Shown piece by piece: positions 25,398 to 35,952 of a stretch of 64,000 bases of DNA; the first letter of the stretch is position 1; every line of letters starts with the position of its first letter. The DNA comes from Pseudomonadota bacterium (GTDB lineage: Bacteria > Pseudomonadota > Gammaproteobacteria > QQUJ01). A program made the translations under genes and the position numbers. The notes under the pieces were generated by a model. It had not been told where the DNA came from. It was given only the letters and a program-made list of their open reading frames with translations, and made no database searches. Location of the stretch: NCBI GenBank assembly GCA_008501635.1, contig QQUJ01000022.1:62001-126000 (forward strand). The letters are read 5' to 3'.

Positions 25398-26699
25398 TCA
25401 GACCGCCGGTGCCTGATGACCGTTTGCCGGCAGCGGCGTTGGCTTGCGCTGGTAGCGCTCGATACCCAACCCCTCGGCATGGATCTCCGGGGTGCGGCCC
25501 GAGATGATGTCCGCCAGCAGGCGGCCGGAGCCGCAGGACATGGTCCAGCCCAGGGTGCCGTGCCCGGTATTGAGATAGAGATTGGCAATGCGGGTGGCGC
25601 CCACCAGCGGCGTGCCGTCCGGGGTCATGGGCCGCAGCCCGCACCAGAACTCGCCCTGCGCCACGTCGCCGCCGGTGGGGAAGAGATCGCGCACTACGTG
25701 ATCGACCGTCTTGCGGCGTGATTCGCGCAGAGTGGTATCGTAGCCGCCCAGTTCCGCGGTGCCCGCGGCTCTGATGCGATCGCCGAGGCGGGTGACGGCC
25801 ACCTTGTGGCTCTCGTCCATGACCGTGGAGACCGGGGCGCCGGCGGCGTCGCTGATGGGCACCGTGATCGAGTAGCCCTTCACCGGATAGACCGGGATGG
25901 TGATGCCCAGCGGCTTGAGGAGTAGCGGCGAGTAGCTGCCCAGCGCCATCACGTAGCTGTCGGCCTGCAGTCGGCCGGCGGCGGTGTGCACGCCGGTGAC
26001 GCGGCCGCCTTCGGCTTCGAGCCCGTGGATCGCGGTGTCGTAGCGGAACACCACGCCCAACTCGGCGGCGAGTGCCGCCAGGCTCTGGGTGAACTGGAAG
26101 CAGTCGCCCGTCTCGTCGTTGGGCAGGCGCAGGCCGCCGGCGATCTTTTCGCGCACCAGGCCGAGGGCGGGCTCGGCGGCCACGCAACCGGCAGGATCCA
26201 GCAATTCGTAGGGCACGCCGCACTCTTCCAGAATAGCAATGTCCTGGGCGGCATCGTCGACCTGTTTCCGGGTGCGAAACAGTTGCAATGTGCCCTGGGT
26301 ACGCTCGTCGTAACGGATGCCGGTCTCGGCGCGCAGGGCGCCAAAGCATTCGCGGCTGTAGCTGGCCAGGCGCAGCATGCGGCCTTTGTTGATGGCATAG
26401 GCGCTGCTGGTGCAGTTGCGCAGCATCCGCGCCACCCACAGCCACTGCCTGGGATCGGCTCTGGGACGGATCACCAGCGGGGAGTGTTTGCTGAGCAGCC
26501 ACTTGATGGCCTTCACCGGGATGCCGGGTGCCGCCCAGGGTGCGGAGTAGCCGGGGGAGATCTGCCCGGCATTGGCGAAGCTGGTCTCCAACGCCGCGGC
26601 CGGCTGACGATCCACCACCTCCACTTCGTGCCCCTGGCGGGCCAGGTAATAAGCCGTGGTGACACCGATGACGCCGCTACCCAGAACAATGACTTTCAT
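25398..26699 (-). CDS. dadA: D-amino acid dehydrogenase
   Basis: 433 residues from ATG 26699. The N-terminus [20 protein letters not shown] has the FAD dinucleotide-binding GxGxxG, followed by [20 protein letters not shown], the DadA signature, and the C-terminal [20 protein letters not shown] block. It oxidises D-amino acids, chiefly D-alanine, to oxo acids at the membrane and passes electrons to the quinone pool. ridA lies downstream on the same strand and lrp is divergent upstream. There is no alanine racemase dadX in this unit. Confidence 0.95.
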   Translation of the reverse strand: MKVIVLGSGVIGVTTAYYLARQGHEVEVVDRQPAAALETSFANAGQISPGYSAPWAAPGIPVKAIKWLLSKHSPLVIRPRADPRQWLWVARMLRNCTSSAYAINKGRMLRLASYSRECFGALRAETGIRYDERTQGTLQLFRTRKQVDDAAQDIAILEECGVPYELLDPAGCVAAEPALGLVREKIAGGLRLPNDETGDCFQFTQSLAALAAELGVVFRYDTAIHGLEAEGGRVTGVHTAAGRLQADSYVMALGSYSPLLLKPLGITIPVYPVKGYSITVPISDAAGAPVSTVMDESHKVAVTRLGDRIRAAGTAELGGYDTTLRESRRKTVDHVVRDLFPTGGDVAQGEFWCGLRPMTPDGTPLVGATRIANLYLNTGHGTLGWTMSCGSGRLLADIISGRTPEIHAEGLGIERYQRKPTPLPANGHQAPAV

Positions 26700-26780
26700 A
26701 CCGCACTCCTCCAGCACTCAGCTGACCTCAAAAGAGATTCCGCTATATTAGTGAAGTAACATCGGATTTGTTTTGCATTT

Positions 26781-26819
26781 ATTGCTACATCCCGGAAAAT
26801 ATTCCGGCGTTTTAGCAAT
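26781..26819. promoter_or_regulatory. Nested dyad, probable Lrp operator
   Basis: Two concentric inverted repeats: ATTGCTA (26781-26787) with TAGCAAT (26813-26819), and CCGGAA-AATA-TTCCGG (26792-26807). Both share a centre at about 26800. It lies in the AT-rich divergent region between dadA and lrp, 14 bases before the lrp start. An Lrp-family site is the natural reading; inference from position. Confidence 0.65.
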
Positions 26820-26832
26820 CGGACAGCAAATC

Positions 26833-27327
26833 ATGAGAAAACAGCGAAAAGGGGCAACACCGCGCGAGCTCGACCGTATCGATCGCAACATTCTGCGCAG
26901 CCTGCAGAAAAACGGTCGGGTCTCGTTTGTCGAGCTGGGCGAGAGCGTCGGCCTCAGCACCTCCCCGTGCCTGGAACGGGTACGGCGTCTGGAACAGGCC
27001 GGCTATATCACCGGCTACACCGCCATCCTCGATCCCAAGCTGCTCGACGCCGGTCTGCTGGTCTACGTCGAGATCAGTCTGGAATACACCACGCCGGACA
27101 TCTTCGAGCAGTTCAGCGACGCGGTGAAGTTCATCCCTCAGGTACTGGAGTGTCACCTGGTGTCGGGCGAGTTCGACTTCCTGCTCAAGGTGCGCATCGC
27201 CGACATGGCCGCCTACCGCGAGTTGCTGGGCGAGATCCTCCACCGCCTGCCCGGCGTGCGCGATTCCAAGAGCTATGTGGTGATGGAGGAGGTGAAGGAG
27301 TCGCTCAGTCTGGATATTCCCGACTGA
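26833..27327 (+). CDS. lrp: Lrp family transcriptional regulator
   Basis: 164 residues from ATG 26833. N-terminal helix-turn-helix (~10-65): LDRIDRNILRSLQKNGRVSF, LGESVGLSTSPCLERVRRLE, QAGYITGYTAILDP, very close to Lrp of enteric bacteria. The C-terminal RAM domain (~75-155) includes VLECHLVSGEFDFLLKVRIA, the ligand-binding and oligomerising part. It is divergent from dadA and probably regulates it, as Lrp-type DadR does elsewhere, and itself. Confidence 0.93.
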   Translation: MRKQRKGATPRELDRIDRNILRSLQKNGRVSFVELGESVGLSTSPCLERVRRLEQAGYITGYTAILDPKLLDAGLLVYVEISLEYTTPDIFEQFSDAVKFIPQVLECHLVSGEFDFLLKVRIADMAAYRELLGEILHRLPGVRDSKSYVVMEEVKESLSLDIPD

Positions 27328-27449
27328 GCACTCCGCGCCCGATGCAGCCCAGCATCGGGTGCCAAGCCGAAAGGCTCTCCGCAAAAGATGTTTGAATTGC
27401 ATTGATTCGGGGTGCCTAATAGCCGTTGTCTATAGCATCGACCGTTGTC

Positions 27450-28376
27450 ATGAACCTCAATGAACTTCGTTACATCGTCGCCGTCGCGCGGGAGCGCCAC
27501 TTTGGCCGCGCCGCCGAGGCCTGCTTCGTCAGTCAGCCGACCATGAGCGTGGCGGTGAAAAAACTCGAAGAGGAGCTGGGTGTGCTGCTTTTCGAACGCA
27601 GCAAGAGCGAAGTGTCCATCACCCCCATTGGCCGGGAGGTGGTCGAGCACGCGCAACGGGTGCTGGAAGAGGTGGAGGGGCTGCGCGCGGCCGCCACGCA
27701 GCACCAGGATCCGCTTCAGGGTTTACTGCACCTGGGCGTGATCTACACCATCGGCCCCTATCTGCTGCCGCATCTGTTGCCGGAGCTGCACGACAGTGCA
27801 CCAAAAATGCCGCTGCATATCGTCGAGGACTACACGGCGAACCTGCGCCAGCGGCTGAAACTGGGCGAACTGGATGCCATCATCATAGCGCTGCCCTTCG
27901 ACGAACCGGGCGTGGTGACGCTACCGCTCTACGAAGAGCCGTTCGTCGCCGTACTGCCCACCGCCCACCCGTTGACCCAGCGCAAGCAGGTACGCCTCAG
28001 TGAACTGGCCGACGAACAGCTGTTGCTGCTGGGGGCAGGCCACTGCTTTCGCGATCAGGTGATCGAGGCATGCCCCACCTGCGAACAACCGCAGAGCCGT
28101 GGCGCCTCGATACAGCACCGGGTGGAAGGCACTTCGCTGGAGACGCTGCGGCACATGGTAGCTTCGGGTATGGGGGTAACCGTTTTACCCAGTACCGCGG
28201 CTGGAGCCGATCGGTACGCCGAACGGCTGCTCGCAATTCGGCGCCTTTATGATCCGACACCCAAACGGACGGTGGCGCTCGCGTGGCGTGTGACGTACCC
28301 GCGCCCCGGGGCGATCGAAGCCCTGCGCCAGGCGATCCTACGCTCACCGCTGAGCGGGGTGAACCTATTGAAATAG
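27450..28376 (+). CDS. oxyR: Hydrogen peroxide sensor regulator OxyR
   Basis: 308 residues, LysR type. The start MNLNELRYIVAVARERHFGR opens the winged HTH (1-60). The effector domain has GAGHCFRDQVIEAC: two cysteines with eight residues between them, exactly the spacing of the redox pair Cys199/Cys208 in E. coli OxyR. This supports oxidative activation by H2O2. ATG 27450 is chosen; eight upstream residues in the longer frame are not family-like. Targets are likely catalase/peroxidase genes elsewhere. Confidence 0.95.
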   Translation: MNLNELRYIVAVARERHFGRAAEACFVSQPTMSVAVKKLEEELGVLLFERSKSEVSITPIGREVVEHAQRVLEEVEGLRAAATQHQDPLQGLLHLGVIYTIGPYLLPHLLPELHDSAPKMPLHIVEDYTANLRQRLKLGELDAIIIALPFDEPGVVTLPLYEEPFVAVLPTAHPLTQRKQVRLSELADEQLLLLGAGHCFRDQVIEACPTCEQPQSRGASIQHRVEGTSLETLRHMVASGMGVTVLPSTAAGADRYAERLLAIRRLYDPTPKRTVALAWRVTYPRPGAIEALRQAILRSPLSGVNLLK

Positions 28377-28387
28377 AACCAACGCAC

Positions 28388-29182
28388 TCAAGTGAACTCC
28401 GCACTATCGCGATAGGCAGCCACACTGGCATAGGCCAACACCGGAAATACCACCACGAAGGCCGGCAGAAACAGGAGGATCGACCCAATGATCGCCGCCG
28501 TCAGCAAGCAGCCCCACACCACCATGACACCAAGATTGGCAAACACCGCGCGCACACTGCGCCCGACGGCGACGGTGAGCGGAATCCGTTGAAAATAGAG
28601 CAGCGGCAGCGAAAACGCGCAGATCGCGAAGACGATCAGCGCCAGCAGTGAACCTATCAGCGTACAGAAGACGAAGTAGACCCAAAGATCGCTGCGCAGC
28701 GCCGGGTCGGCGAGCAGATCCCAGCCGAGATAGACCGGTTCGCGGCCGAAGTAGAGGCCGTAGATAATCGCCGCATCGGTCAACCAGACCACCAACAGAA
28801 ACGCCGACAGCAGCCCCAGCACCCACAACCCAGGCGGGCTGCGGCGAAACCCCTGCCACAGCGCCGTGCCGCTGGCCGCTTCACCGCGATCTATACGTCG
28901 TGCCAGCTCGAAGTAACCGCACAACAGCGCCGGCCCTACCAGCATGAAGCCGCCGGCCCACGGGTAGACCAGGGGCGTCATGCCCGCGCCGACCAGCAGT
29001 ACGAGTCCGGCGAGACCGATCAGCGCGAAGACGGCGGCAAAGGCTGAACTGATCAGCGCCGATGCACGATAGGTGCTCCACCCGTAACGCAGCCATTGAC
29101 TGAGGTGCTTATGATCGATCCCGGCAACCGGGGATCGGGCATGCGAAGGCGCCGCAGTACCTCGCGAAGCGCTGGATCCCAT
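28388..29182 (-). CDS. DUF2189-like multi-pass membrane protein
   Basis: 264 residues from ATG 29182, about six membrane helices. The block HLSQWLRYGWSTYRASALIS near residue 25 and the VYPWAGGFMLVGPALLCGYF then ELARRIDRGE block match the DUF2189 family, an inner-membrane family of unknown function frequent in proteobacteria. The long hydrophobic C-terminal part has Tyr/Phe-rich helices ending AYRDSAEFT. Convergent with oxyR, 11 bases apart. Confidence 0.75.
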   Translation of the reverse strand: MGSSASRGTAAPSHARSPVAGIDHKHLSQWLRYGWSTYRASALISSAFAAVFALIGLAGLVLLVGAGMTPLVYPWAGGFMLVGPALLCGYFELARRIDRGEAASGTALWQGFRRSPPGLWVLGLLSAFLLVVWLTDAAIIYGLYFGREPVYLGWDLLADPALRSDLWVYFVFCTLIGSLLALIVFAICAFSLPLLYFQRIPLTVAVGRSVRAVFANLGVMVVWGCLLTAAIIGSILLFLPAFVVVFPVLAYASVAAYRDSAEFT

Positions 29183-29287
29183 GACTCCCCTCCCCTGTCC
29201 CAGACCGGTCAACTCTACGCCTCACGCGGCACCACGGCCAAAACCGACAGGGCTGGAAAATCGTGGAGCGCCACCGATTATTGCAGA

Positions 29288-29800
29288 CTACGATGGCAGG
29301 ACGCGATGAGTCACCCCGATGGCAACGGGTGCTGCAAGCGTCTGGTAGACCACGCAGTACCGCTCGGTAAGTCGCAGCAGCGTTGCCAGCTGCTCATCGG
29401 TCGCGTCGGTATCGAGATCGAAATAGAGCCGGATTTGTTGAAAACCGACCGGCGCCTCCTTCGAGACGCCCAGGGTGCCGCGAAAGTCGAGGTCACCTTC
29501 TGCGCGAACTGTCGCATCACGCAGGGGAATCTCAAGACCGGTGGCCACGGCTCCCAGCGTGACCCCGGCGCAGGCCACCAGCGCTTCGAGCAGCATGTCG
29601 CCCGAGCATACGCTGAGTCCGTCACCACCCGTGGCGGGGTGCAGACCTGCAGCGACCAGCGCCTTGCCGGTATCGACCTTGCAGCTGACGCCTTCGCCGA
29701 GTCTTCCCTGCGCTCGAAGCGTGATCAGCGCCGCATCCGGTTGCTGCCGGTAATGCTTTTTCAGGGGTGCCTGCAGGGAGCGCAGCTCTTCGGATTTCAT
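29288..29800 (-). CDS. OsmC family peroxiredoxin-like protein
   Basis: 170 residues from ATG 29800. The typical OsmC core: PATGGDGLSVCSGDMLLEAL with a conserved cysteine, then ACAGVTLGAVATGLEIPLRD, where the second cysteine lies, and a C-terminal ERYCVVYQTLAAPVAIGV. The two cysteines suggest thiol-dependent reduction of organic hydroperoxides, as in OsmC/Ohr. Located near oxyR. The family also includes non-peroxidase members, so the reaction is inferred. Confidence 0.85.
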   Translation of the reverse strand: MKSEELRSLQAPLKKHYRQQPDAALITLRAQGRLGEGVSCKVDTGKALVAAGLHPATGGDGLSVCSGDMLLEALVACAGVTLGAVATGLEIPLRDATVRAEGDLDFRGTLGVSKEAPVGFQQIRLYFDLDTDATDEQLATLLRLTERYCVVYQTLAAPVAIGVTHRVLPS

Positions 29801-29896
29801 CGCTCGGTCTCCTCGAAGATGGCGGCCAGGCGCTGTCCGCCTCATGTTACCGATCAGGATAGACAGCTAAGCGCTTGGGCGCTCGCGCGCCGCCGC

Positions 29897-31576
29897 TCAT
29901 CGCACCTCGGCAGCGCCCATGCCGCGCGGATCACTGGCCGCCTCGACCTCGCCGCTGCGCCGATCCCACACCACCGCCTGCATATTGCCCCAGGGGCGTT
30001 CCTTCACCTCGAGACGGTGACCCAGCAGCTGTAACGCCTGGCGTTCGGCCGCGCTCAACGCATCCGGCTCCAACTGCACCACATCGGGCAGGTACTGGTG
30101 ATGCAAACGTGGCCGCGTGACGATCTCCTCTGCCCGCTCTCCTTCGGCAAACGCCAACACACCCTGCAACACCATGGTGATGATGCGACTGCCTCCCGGG
30201 GTGCCGAGGATGGCGACGCGGCCGTCACCTTCGACAAAGGCGGGTGTCATGCTGGAGAGCATGCGCTTGCCCGGCGCGATGGCGTTGGCCTCGGCGCCCA
30301 CGAGTCCGTAGACGTTGGGAATTCCGGGCTTGGCGGAGAAGTCGTCCATCTCGTCGTTGAGCAGAACGCCGGTTCCCGGCGGCACGAAGCCCGAGCCGAA
30401 GGGGTAGTTGACGCTCAATGTGGCGGCGACCCGATTGCCCTCGCGATCGATAATCGAGAAGTGCGTGGTATGGGGCCCCTCCGCTTGCGGAATCACCCCA
30501 GGCAGCCCAGTGCTTGGGGTAGCGCGGTCAGGCACGACAGTGGCAGCCATTTCGCGTGCGTAGCCCGCACTGAGCAGGCGCCGCAGCGGCATGGTCACGA
30601 AATCGGGATCGCCGAGATAGAGCGCGCGATCGCGGTAGGCGCGGCGCATCGTCTCAATCAGGCGATGCCGGGTTATCGTCGAATCCAGGGGGGCCCGGGC
30701 AAACTGTGCCAGCTGGTTGAGGATCGACACCAGCACCACGCCACCCGAAGAGGGCGGGGCGGCCGCGGTGATGCGCAGGCCACGATAGGCGCCACGGATC
30801 GGTTCGCGCTCTACGAGGCGGTAGTCGGCGAGATCCTCCTGCGTCCAGATGCCGCCCGCAGCCCGGGTGCCCGCTACCAGACGCTGCGCCAGATCACCGC
30901 TGTAGAATCCTGCCGCACCGCGTTCGGCCACCGTAACGAGGGTCTGCGCCAACTCCGGCTGGCGCAACGGATAACCCGCTGCAGGCACTTCATCATCCAC
31001 CAGAAACTGGCGCGCCGCCGCGGGCGATGCGCGCAGCGGTTGCAGCCGGAACTCGGCGAGGCGCCGATAATGTTCGTCGATGGGAAAGCCTTCGCGGGCC
31101 AGTCGTATGGCCGGCTGCAGGCTCGCCGCCAAAGGCAGGCGACCGTAGTGCCGCGCCAGATGATCGAGCGCAGCAGGCACCCCTGGAATACCCGCTGCGA
31201 GCGGGCCATCCACCGAGAGACCCGGGATCACATTGCCGCGATCATCGAGGTAGAGATCGCGATGCGCGGCCAGCGGGGCGCGCTCGCGCCCATCGAGCAT
31301 AGTCTCGTACCCGTCATGCGATCGGTGCAGCAGCCAGAATCCGCCGCCGCCGATGCCGGAGCTGTACGGTTCGACCACCGCCAGCGCTGCGGTTACCGCA
31401 ACGGCGGCATCGAAGGCGTTACCGCCCTGATCGAGAACCGCAAAACCGGCCTCGGTGGCCAGCGGATGTGCCGTGGCGATTGCCGCGCCGGCCGGGTGCG
31501 CTGTGGAATCCGGGGGTGGTAGGCCGCACGCCGAACAGATCAGCAGCAGGGCAAGGGTAATCGTCACCTTGGGCAT
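29897..31576 (-). CDS. ggt: Gamma-glutamyltransferase
   Basis: 559 residues from ATG 31576, with a lipoprotein-like signal (LALLLICSACG). Two-part GGT fold: large subunit from AIATAHPLATEAGFAVLDQG and GGNAFDAAVAVTAALAVVEP; small subunit starting at the autocleavage threonine in GPHTTHFSIIDREGNRVAAT. The binding loop LNDEMDDF and the PGGSRIITMVLQG motif are present. It cleaves glutathione gamma-glutamyl bonds in the periplasm. The catalytic residues are in place. It is separated from the ferredoxin unit by a terminator that works in both directions. Confidence 0.94.
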   Translation of the reverse strand: MPKVTITLALLLICSACGLPPPDSTAHPAGAAIATAHPLATEAGFAVLDQGGNAFDAAVAVTAALAVVEPYSSGIGGGGFWLLHRSHDGYETMLDGRERAPLAAHRDLYLDDRGNVIPGLSVDGPLAAGIPGVPAALDHLARHYGRLPLAASLQPAIRLAREGFPIDEHYRRLAEFRLQPLRASPAAARQFLVDDEVPAAGYPLRQPELAQTLVTVAERGAAGFYSGDLAQRLVAGTRAAGGIWTQEDLADYRLVEREPIRGAYRGLRITAAAPPSSGGVVLVSILNQLAQFARAPLDSTITRHRLIETMRRAYRDRALYLGDPDFVTMPLRRLLSAGYAREMAATVVPDRATPSTGLPGVIPQAEGPHTTHFSIIDREGNRVAATLSVNYPFGSGFVPPGTGVLLNDEMDDFSAKPGIPNVYGLVGAEANAIAPGKRMLSSMTPAFVEGDGRVAILGTPGGSRIITMVLQGVLAFAEGERAEEIVTRPRLHHQYLPDVVQLEPDALSAAERQALQLLGHRLEVKERPWGNMQAVVWDRRSGEVEAASDPRGMGAAEVR

Positions 31577-31612
31577 ACCACTTAGCCTAGCGGTTGTTGG
31601 CGGTTCAGGCGC

Positions 31613-31642
31613 AAAAAAAAACGGCCCCGAGAGGCCGTTTTT
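31613..31642 (-). terminator. Terminator after the ferredoxin gene
   Basis: Stem AAAACGGCC / GGCCGTTTT around a loop of about six bases, with poly-T on the minus-strand side (and shorter T-run on the other). It ends the ferredoxin/coaD unit. ggt starts at 31576, just beyond it. Confidence 0.8.
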
Positions 31643-31664
31643 GGAACAATGGGTAATACTAGGC

Positions 31665-32489
<825 letters not shown>

Positions 32490-32541
32490 CTACTATCTCA
32501 CAAATGGTGCAGTGCGCAAAATACGGCGGTGCACCCGCCCG

Positions 32542-33120
32542 TTAACCTGCCTCTACGAGATGATAGCCGACCTGCGCGGCGCGCTTGCTGCGATGGTAAC
32601 GCCAACCGATGGGCAACTCCGGCGGTTTCTCGCGCGCATCGTGCTCGATGTAGACCCAGCCACCCGTTTTCACCCATGCCCCCTCATGCAGTAGCGCGAG
32701 TGTGGCGGGGAGCAGCTGGGCGGCATAGGGCGGATCGAGAAAGACGATATCGCAGGGCTCTGCAGTATCGCGTAGAAACGCCAGCACCTCTGATTGCGCG
32801 ATCTCGACGTTGGCCGCGTTGAGCCGCACGGCCTCCTGGCGCAGCAGCTCCGTCACTGCCCGTTCCCGATCGACCAGCATCACGTGCCCGGCGCCCCGGG
32901 AGGCCGCCTCGAAACCGAGCGCACCGGCGCCGGCAAAAAGATCAAGGCACCGCGCGCCGGGCAGCGTCGGCGCCAGCCAGTTGAAGAGCGTCTCGCGGAC
33001 CCGGTCCGGCGTCGGCCGCAACCCTGGCAGATCGGGGATCGGCAGGCGCCGTCCGCGCCACTCGCCGGCAATGATCCGATAGTTGCCCGGCGGCATTCGC
33101 GAACTTGCTCGACGGCTCAC
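32542..33120 (-). CDS. rsmD: 16S rRNA (guanine966-N2)-methyltransferase
   Basis: 192 residues. RIIAGEWRGRRLPIPDLPGL, RPTPDRVRETLFNWL, CLDLFAGAGALGFEAASRGA (SAM motif I) and FLDPPYAAQLL (the catalytic DPPY motif) identify RsmD, which methylates G966 of the small-subunit rRNA. The ATG overlaps the end of the M16 peptidase gene by ATGA, so translation is coupled. Compact methyltransferase, cytoplasmic. Confidence 0.95.
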   Translation of the reverse strand: MSRRASSRMPPGNYRIIAGEWRGRRLPIPDLPGLRPTPDRVRETLFNWLAPTLPGARCLDLFAGAGALGFEAASRGAGHVMLVDRERAVTELLRQEAVRLNAANVEIAQSEVLAFLRDTAEPCDIVFLDPPYAAQLLPATLALLHEGAWVKTGGWVYIEHDAREKPPELPIGWRYHRSKRAAQVGYHLVEAG

Positions 33121-34487
33121 TGTGTTGCTGCGTCTTTGGCTTGTGCTGTCGCCGATCCGCCAACGACGACGGTGATCATCCTGCGCGGATCGATGCGCCG
33201 GCGGAAAGCTTCGTGAACCGTTTCGCGTTCCAGCGCATCGATGCGCGCCGGAAAACGTTCCAGATAATCGAGAGGCAGCCCGTAGAAACCGATCATACCC
33301 AGATAGCCGACGATCTTGCGGTTGTTGTCGATGTTGAGTGGAAAACCGCCCGTGATGTTGCGTTTGACCGCCTCCAACTCGGCAGCGGTCGGGCCGTTGG
33401 CGTGGTAGAGGGCAAGCGTTTCACGCACCACCCGCAGCGCCTCGTCCACCTGGTCGTTGCGTGTCTGCAGACCCATCTGAAACGGGCCGTACTGCGCCAG
33501 GGGCGCAAAGTAGCTATAGACGCTGTAGGCGAGACCGCGCTGTTCACGGATCGAGGCATTGAGCCGCGATACCAGTCCGCCACCACCCAGCACCTGATTG
33601 GCCACATAGAGTGCAAAGTAATCCGGATCACCGCGGCGCATGCCGATCTGCCCCATGATGATGTGCGATTGCTGCGACGGGTGCTCGATCCGGATGACCT
33701 TTGCTGCGGTGAGCTCCGGTACCGGCGGCAGCGCCGGAGCGCGCTCGCCCTGCGGCAGCCGGCCAACCACCTGTTCCGCGATCGCCGCGGCCTGCTCGCG
33801 ACTTACCGCGCCGACGATCGAGATCTGCGCGTTACGCGCCACATAGTAGCGCCGATGAAAACGCACCAGATCGTCGCGGTTCAACGCTGCCACCGTGGTT
33901 TCGTCCCCCTCGGGTTGCGCGGCATAGGGATGTGTACCGTAGAGCGCCTTGAAAAACGCCTTGCTGGCGATAGCGCCCGGCGATTCGCGCTCGGACTGCA
34001 ACCCCACCAGCAGTCGGTTGCGCTCGCGCTCCAGATCCGCCGCCGCGAAACGCGGTTCACGCACTATCATCGCCACCAGCTCCAACGCCGGTTCAAGCAC
34101 CTCGGGATCGCTGAGAGTGCGCAGTGAAACGGTGGAAGATTCGCGGTCGGCATCGTTGCCGAAGGAGACGCCGAGGGCAGCGAACCGCTCGGCGATGGCA
34201 TCCGCATCCAGCTCCCCCGCGCCCTCGGCAAGCAGCGCATTGGTCATCACCGCGACACCACCCTGCTCGCCGTCACGCACGCTCCCGGCATCAAAGGTGA
34301 CGCGCAGATCCACCATGGGTATCTCCGGCGCGGCCACAAAGTAGACACGCGCCCCGTTGGCGGTTTGCCAATGCTCGATGGGCGGGCTGGCCGCCACCGG
34401 CCACGCGATGCCCGCCGTGCCGACCACAACCACCCCGAACAGCCAGGCACGCAGGCGACGCTCCGTACCGCTTCGTCTAGCCACCAT
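33117..34487 (-). CDS. M16-family protein, probable non-catalytic partner
   Basis: 456 residues from ATG 34487 with a signal peptide (AWLFGVVVVGTAGIAWPVAA). The M16 fold is clear, but the HxxEH zinc motif is absent: the corresponding block reads AVMTNALLAEGAGELDADAI. The second half has NIDNNRKIVGYLGMIGFYGL and the RxxY-type block REQRGLAYSVYSYFA. Such proteins pair with an active M16 peptidase; its gene lies just upstream, overlapping by 11 bases. Periplasmic. Confidence 0.87.
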   Translation of the reverse strand: MVARRSGTERRLRAWLFGVVVVGTAGIAWPVAASPPIEHWQTANGARVYFVAAPEIPMVDLRVTFDAGSVRDGEQGGVAVMTNALLAEGAGELDADAIAERFAALGVSFGNDADRESSTVSLRTLSDPEVLEPALELVAMIVREPRFAAADLERERNRLLVGLQSERESPGAIASKAFFKALYGTHPYAAQPEGDETTVAALNRDDLVRFHRRYYVARNAQISIVGAVSREQAAAIAEQVVGRLPQGERAPALPPVPELTAAKVIRIEHPSQQSHIIMGQIGMRRGDPDYFALYVANQVLGGGGLVSRLNASIREQRGLAYSVYSYFAPLAQYGPFQMGLQTRNDQVDEALRVVRETLALYHANGPTAAELEAVKRNITGGFPLNIDNNRKIVGYLGMIGFYGLPLDYLERFPARIDALERETVHEAFRRRIDPRRMITVVVGGSATAQAKDAATQ

Positions 34488-35841
34488 GACGCCCTCCCGC
34501 GACGGGTGAGGGCGGTGTTCCCGCCGCCATGGATTGCGGTTCCAGCACGGCAACCGTCAACGCATCTTCCACCAGGTATTTCTCGGCAACGGCCTGCACC
34601 TGCTCGGCCGTCACCGCCTGGATGCGCGCGACGTACTCATCGAGCACTTCGTGGCCCAGTCCGATGGTCTCGGTCGTTCCGATCTGCATCGCTTGATAAA
34701 AGAGCGAATCGCGCTGGTAGACCGCACTCGCGACCACCGCGGTCTTGACCCGCTTCAGTTCATCCGCGGTCGCAGGTTCTGTGCGTATCCGTTCGATCTC
34801 GGCCCGCAACGCGCGTTCAACCGCCGCCACCTCGTGGCCATTGCCCGGTACCGCGCTGAACGTGAACAGGCCCGGCAGGCGCGAGTAGAGGCTGTAACCC
34901 GCCCCGGCACTGGTGGCGATCTGCTGGCCGCGCACCAGATTGCGCGCCAGTCGCGCGCTGGCCCCGCCATCGAGCACACCGGCCAATACCTCCAGGGCAT
35001 AGGGCTCCCAGGGTGCATCGGCGGTTGCTATGTTGGGCGTCTTGTAGCCCATCACCAGCACCGGCAACTGCGCCGGCGCCTTGACGGTTATCCGCCTCAG
35101 ACCGCGCTGCACGGGTTCACGGCGTGGCTTGAGGTCCTCGATCCTGGCCGCCGGGAGCGGCCCGAAATGGGTGCGCGCCAGGGCCAGCACGCGTTGCGGA
35201 TCCACATCCCCCACCACGACCAGAGTGGCGTTGTTGGGCGCGTACCAGCGACGATACCAGGCTTGCAGATCCTCTATCGCGAGGTTTTTCAGGTCATCCA
35301 TCCAGCCGATGATGGGATTGCGATTGGGGCTGACCTGAAAGGCCGCGGCGTTGAACTGTTCAAAGGTCAGCGCCTGGGGGTCGTCCTCGGTGCGCAGGCG
35401 CCGCTCCTCCATCACCACCTGCACCTCCTTGGCGAACTCGGCGGTGGGCAATTGCAGATTGCGCATGCGATCCGCCTCCAGCTCCAGAGCAATGGGCAGG
35501 CGGTCCTTGTGCAACTGCTGAAAGTACGCGGTGTAATCGCGGGCGGTGAAGGCATTCTCGCGGCCCCCGTTCTCGGCGATGATGCGCGAGAACTCGCCGG
35601 CCGGGTGACGAGCGGTACCCTTGAACATCATGTGCTCCAGCACGTGCGATACGCCGGTGATGCCATTGTGCTCGTAAGTGGAACCCACCTTGTACCAGAT
35701 CTGGCTCACCACCACCGGCGCGCGGTGATCCTCTTTGACGATCACTTTCATTCCATTGCTGAGTTCGAACTCGTTCACCCTGGCCTGCACCGGGAGTGAG
35801 AAAACGACCAGCAAGAGCGTTATTACTAAGGGTCTTGGCAT
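34477..35841 (-). CDS. Periplasmic M16 zinc peptidase
   Basis: 454 residues from ATG 35841, with a signal peptide (MPRPLVITLLLVVFSLPVQA). The active site HVLEHMMFKG (HxxEH) and the distal glutamate (ENAFTARDYTAYFQ...ELEADRM) are intact, so this is the catalytic member of the M16 pair. It probably degrades misfolded or released peptides in the periplasm. Divergent from ftsY, 111 bases away, with a shared promoter region. Confidence 0.92.
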   Translation of the reverse strand: MPRPLVITLLLVVFSLPVQARVNEFELSNGMKVIVKEDHRAPVVVSQIWYKVGSTYEHNGITGVSHVLEHMMFKGTARHPAGEFSRIIAENGGRENAFTARDYTAYFQQLHKDRLPIALELEADRMRNLQLPTAEFAKEVQVVMEERRLRTEDDPQALTFEQFNAAAFQVSPNRNPIIGWMDDLKNLAIEDLQAWYRRWYAPNNATLVVVGDVDPQRVLALARTHFGPLPAARIEDLKPRREPVQRGLRRITVKAPAQLPVLVMGYKTPNIATADAPWEPYALEVLAGVLDGGASARLARNLVRGQQIATSAGAGYSLYSRLPGLFTFSAVPGNGHEVAAVERALRAEIERIRTEPATADELKRVKTAVVASAVYQRDSLFYQAMQIGTTETIGLGHEVLDEYVARIQAVTAEQVQAVAEKYLVEDALTVAVLEPQSMAAGTPPSPVAGGRHGG

Positions 35842-35952
35842 CGAGACTATGTCCTGTGATGGAGCGATGTGGAAAAAAATCGGGGATGGTAGGATACCCC
35901 ATCCCGAAGATGGGCCCGCTGGCCCGACTGCCACACTAAGACCGGATCATTC

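Noticed and set aside
25309-26502. Long minus-strand frame overlapping dadA in another frame
   Set aside because: Arg/Pro-rich shadow frame; dadA is identified by FAD and DadA motifs in its own frame.
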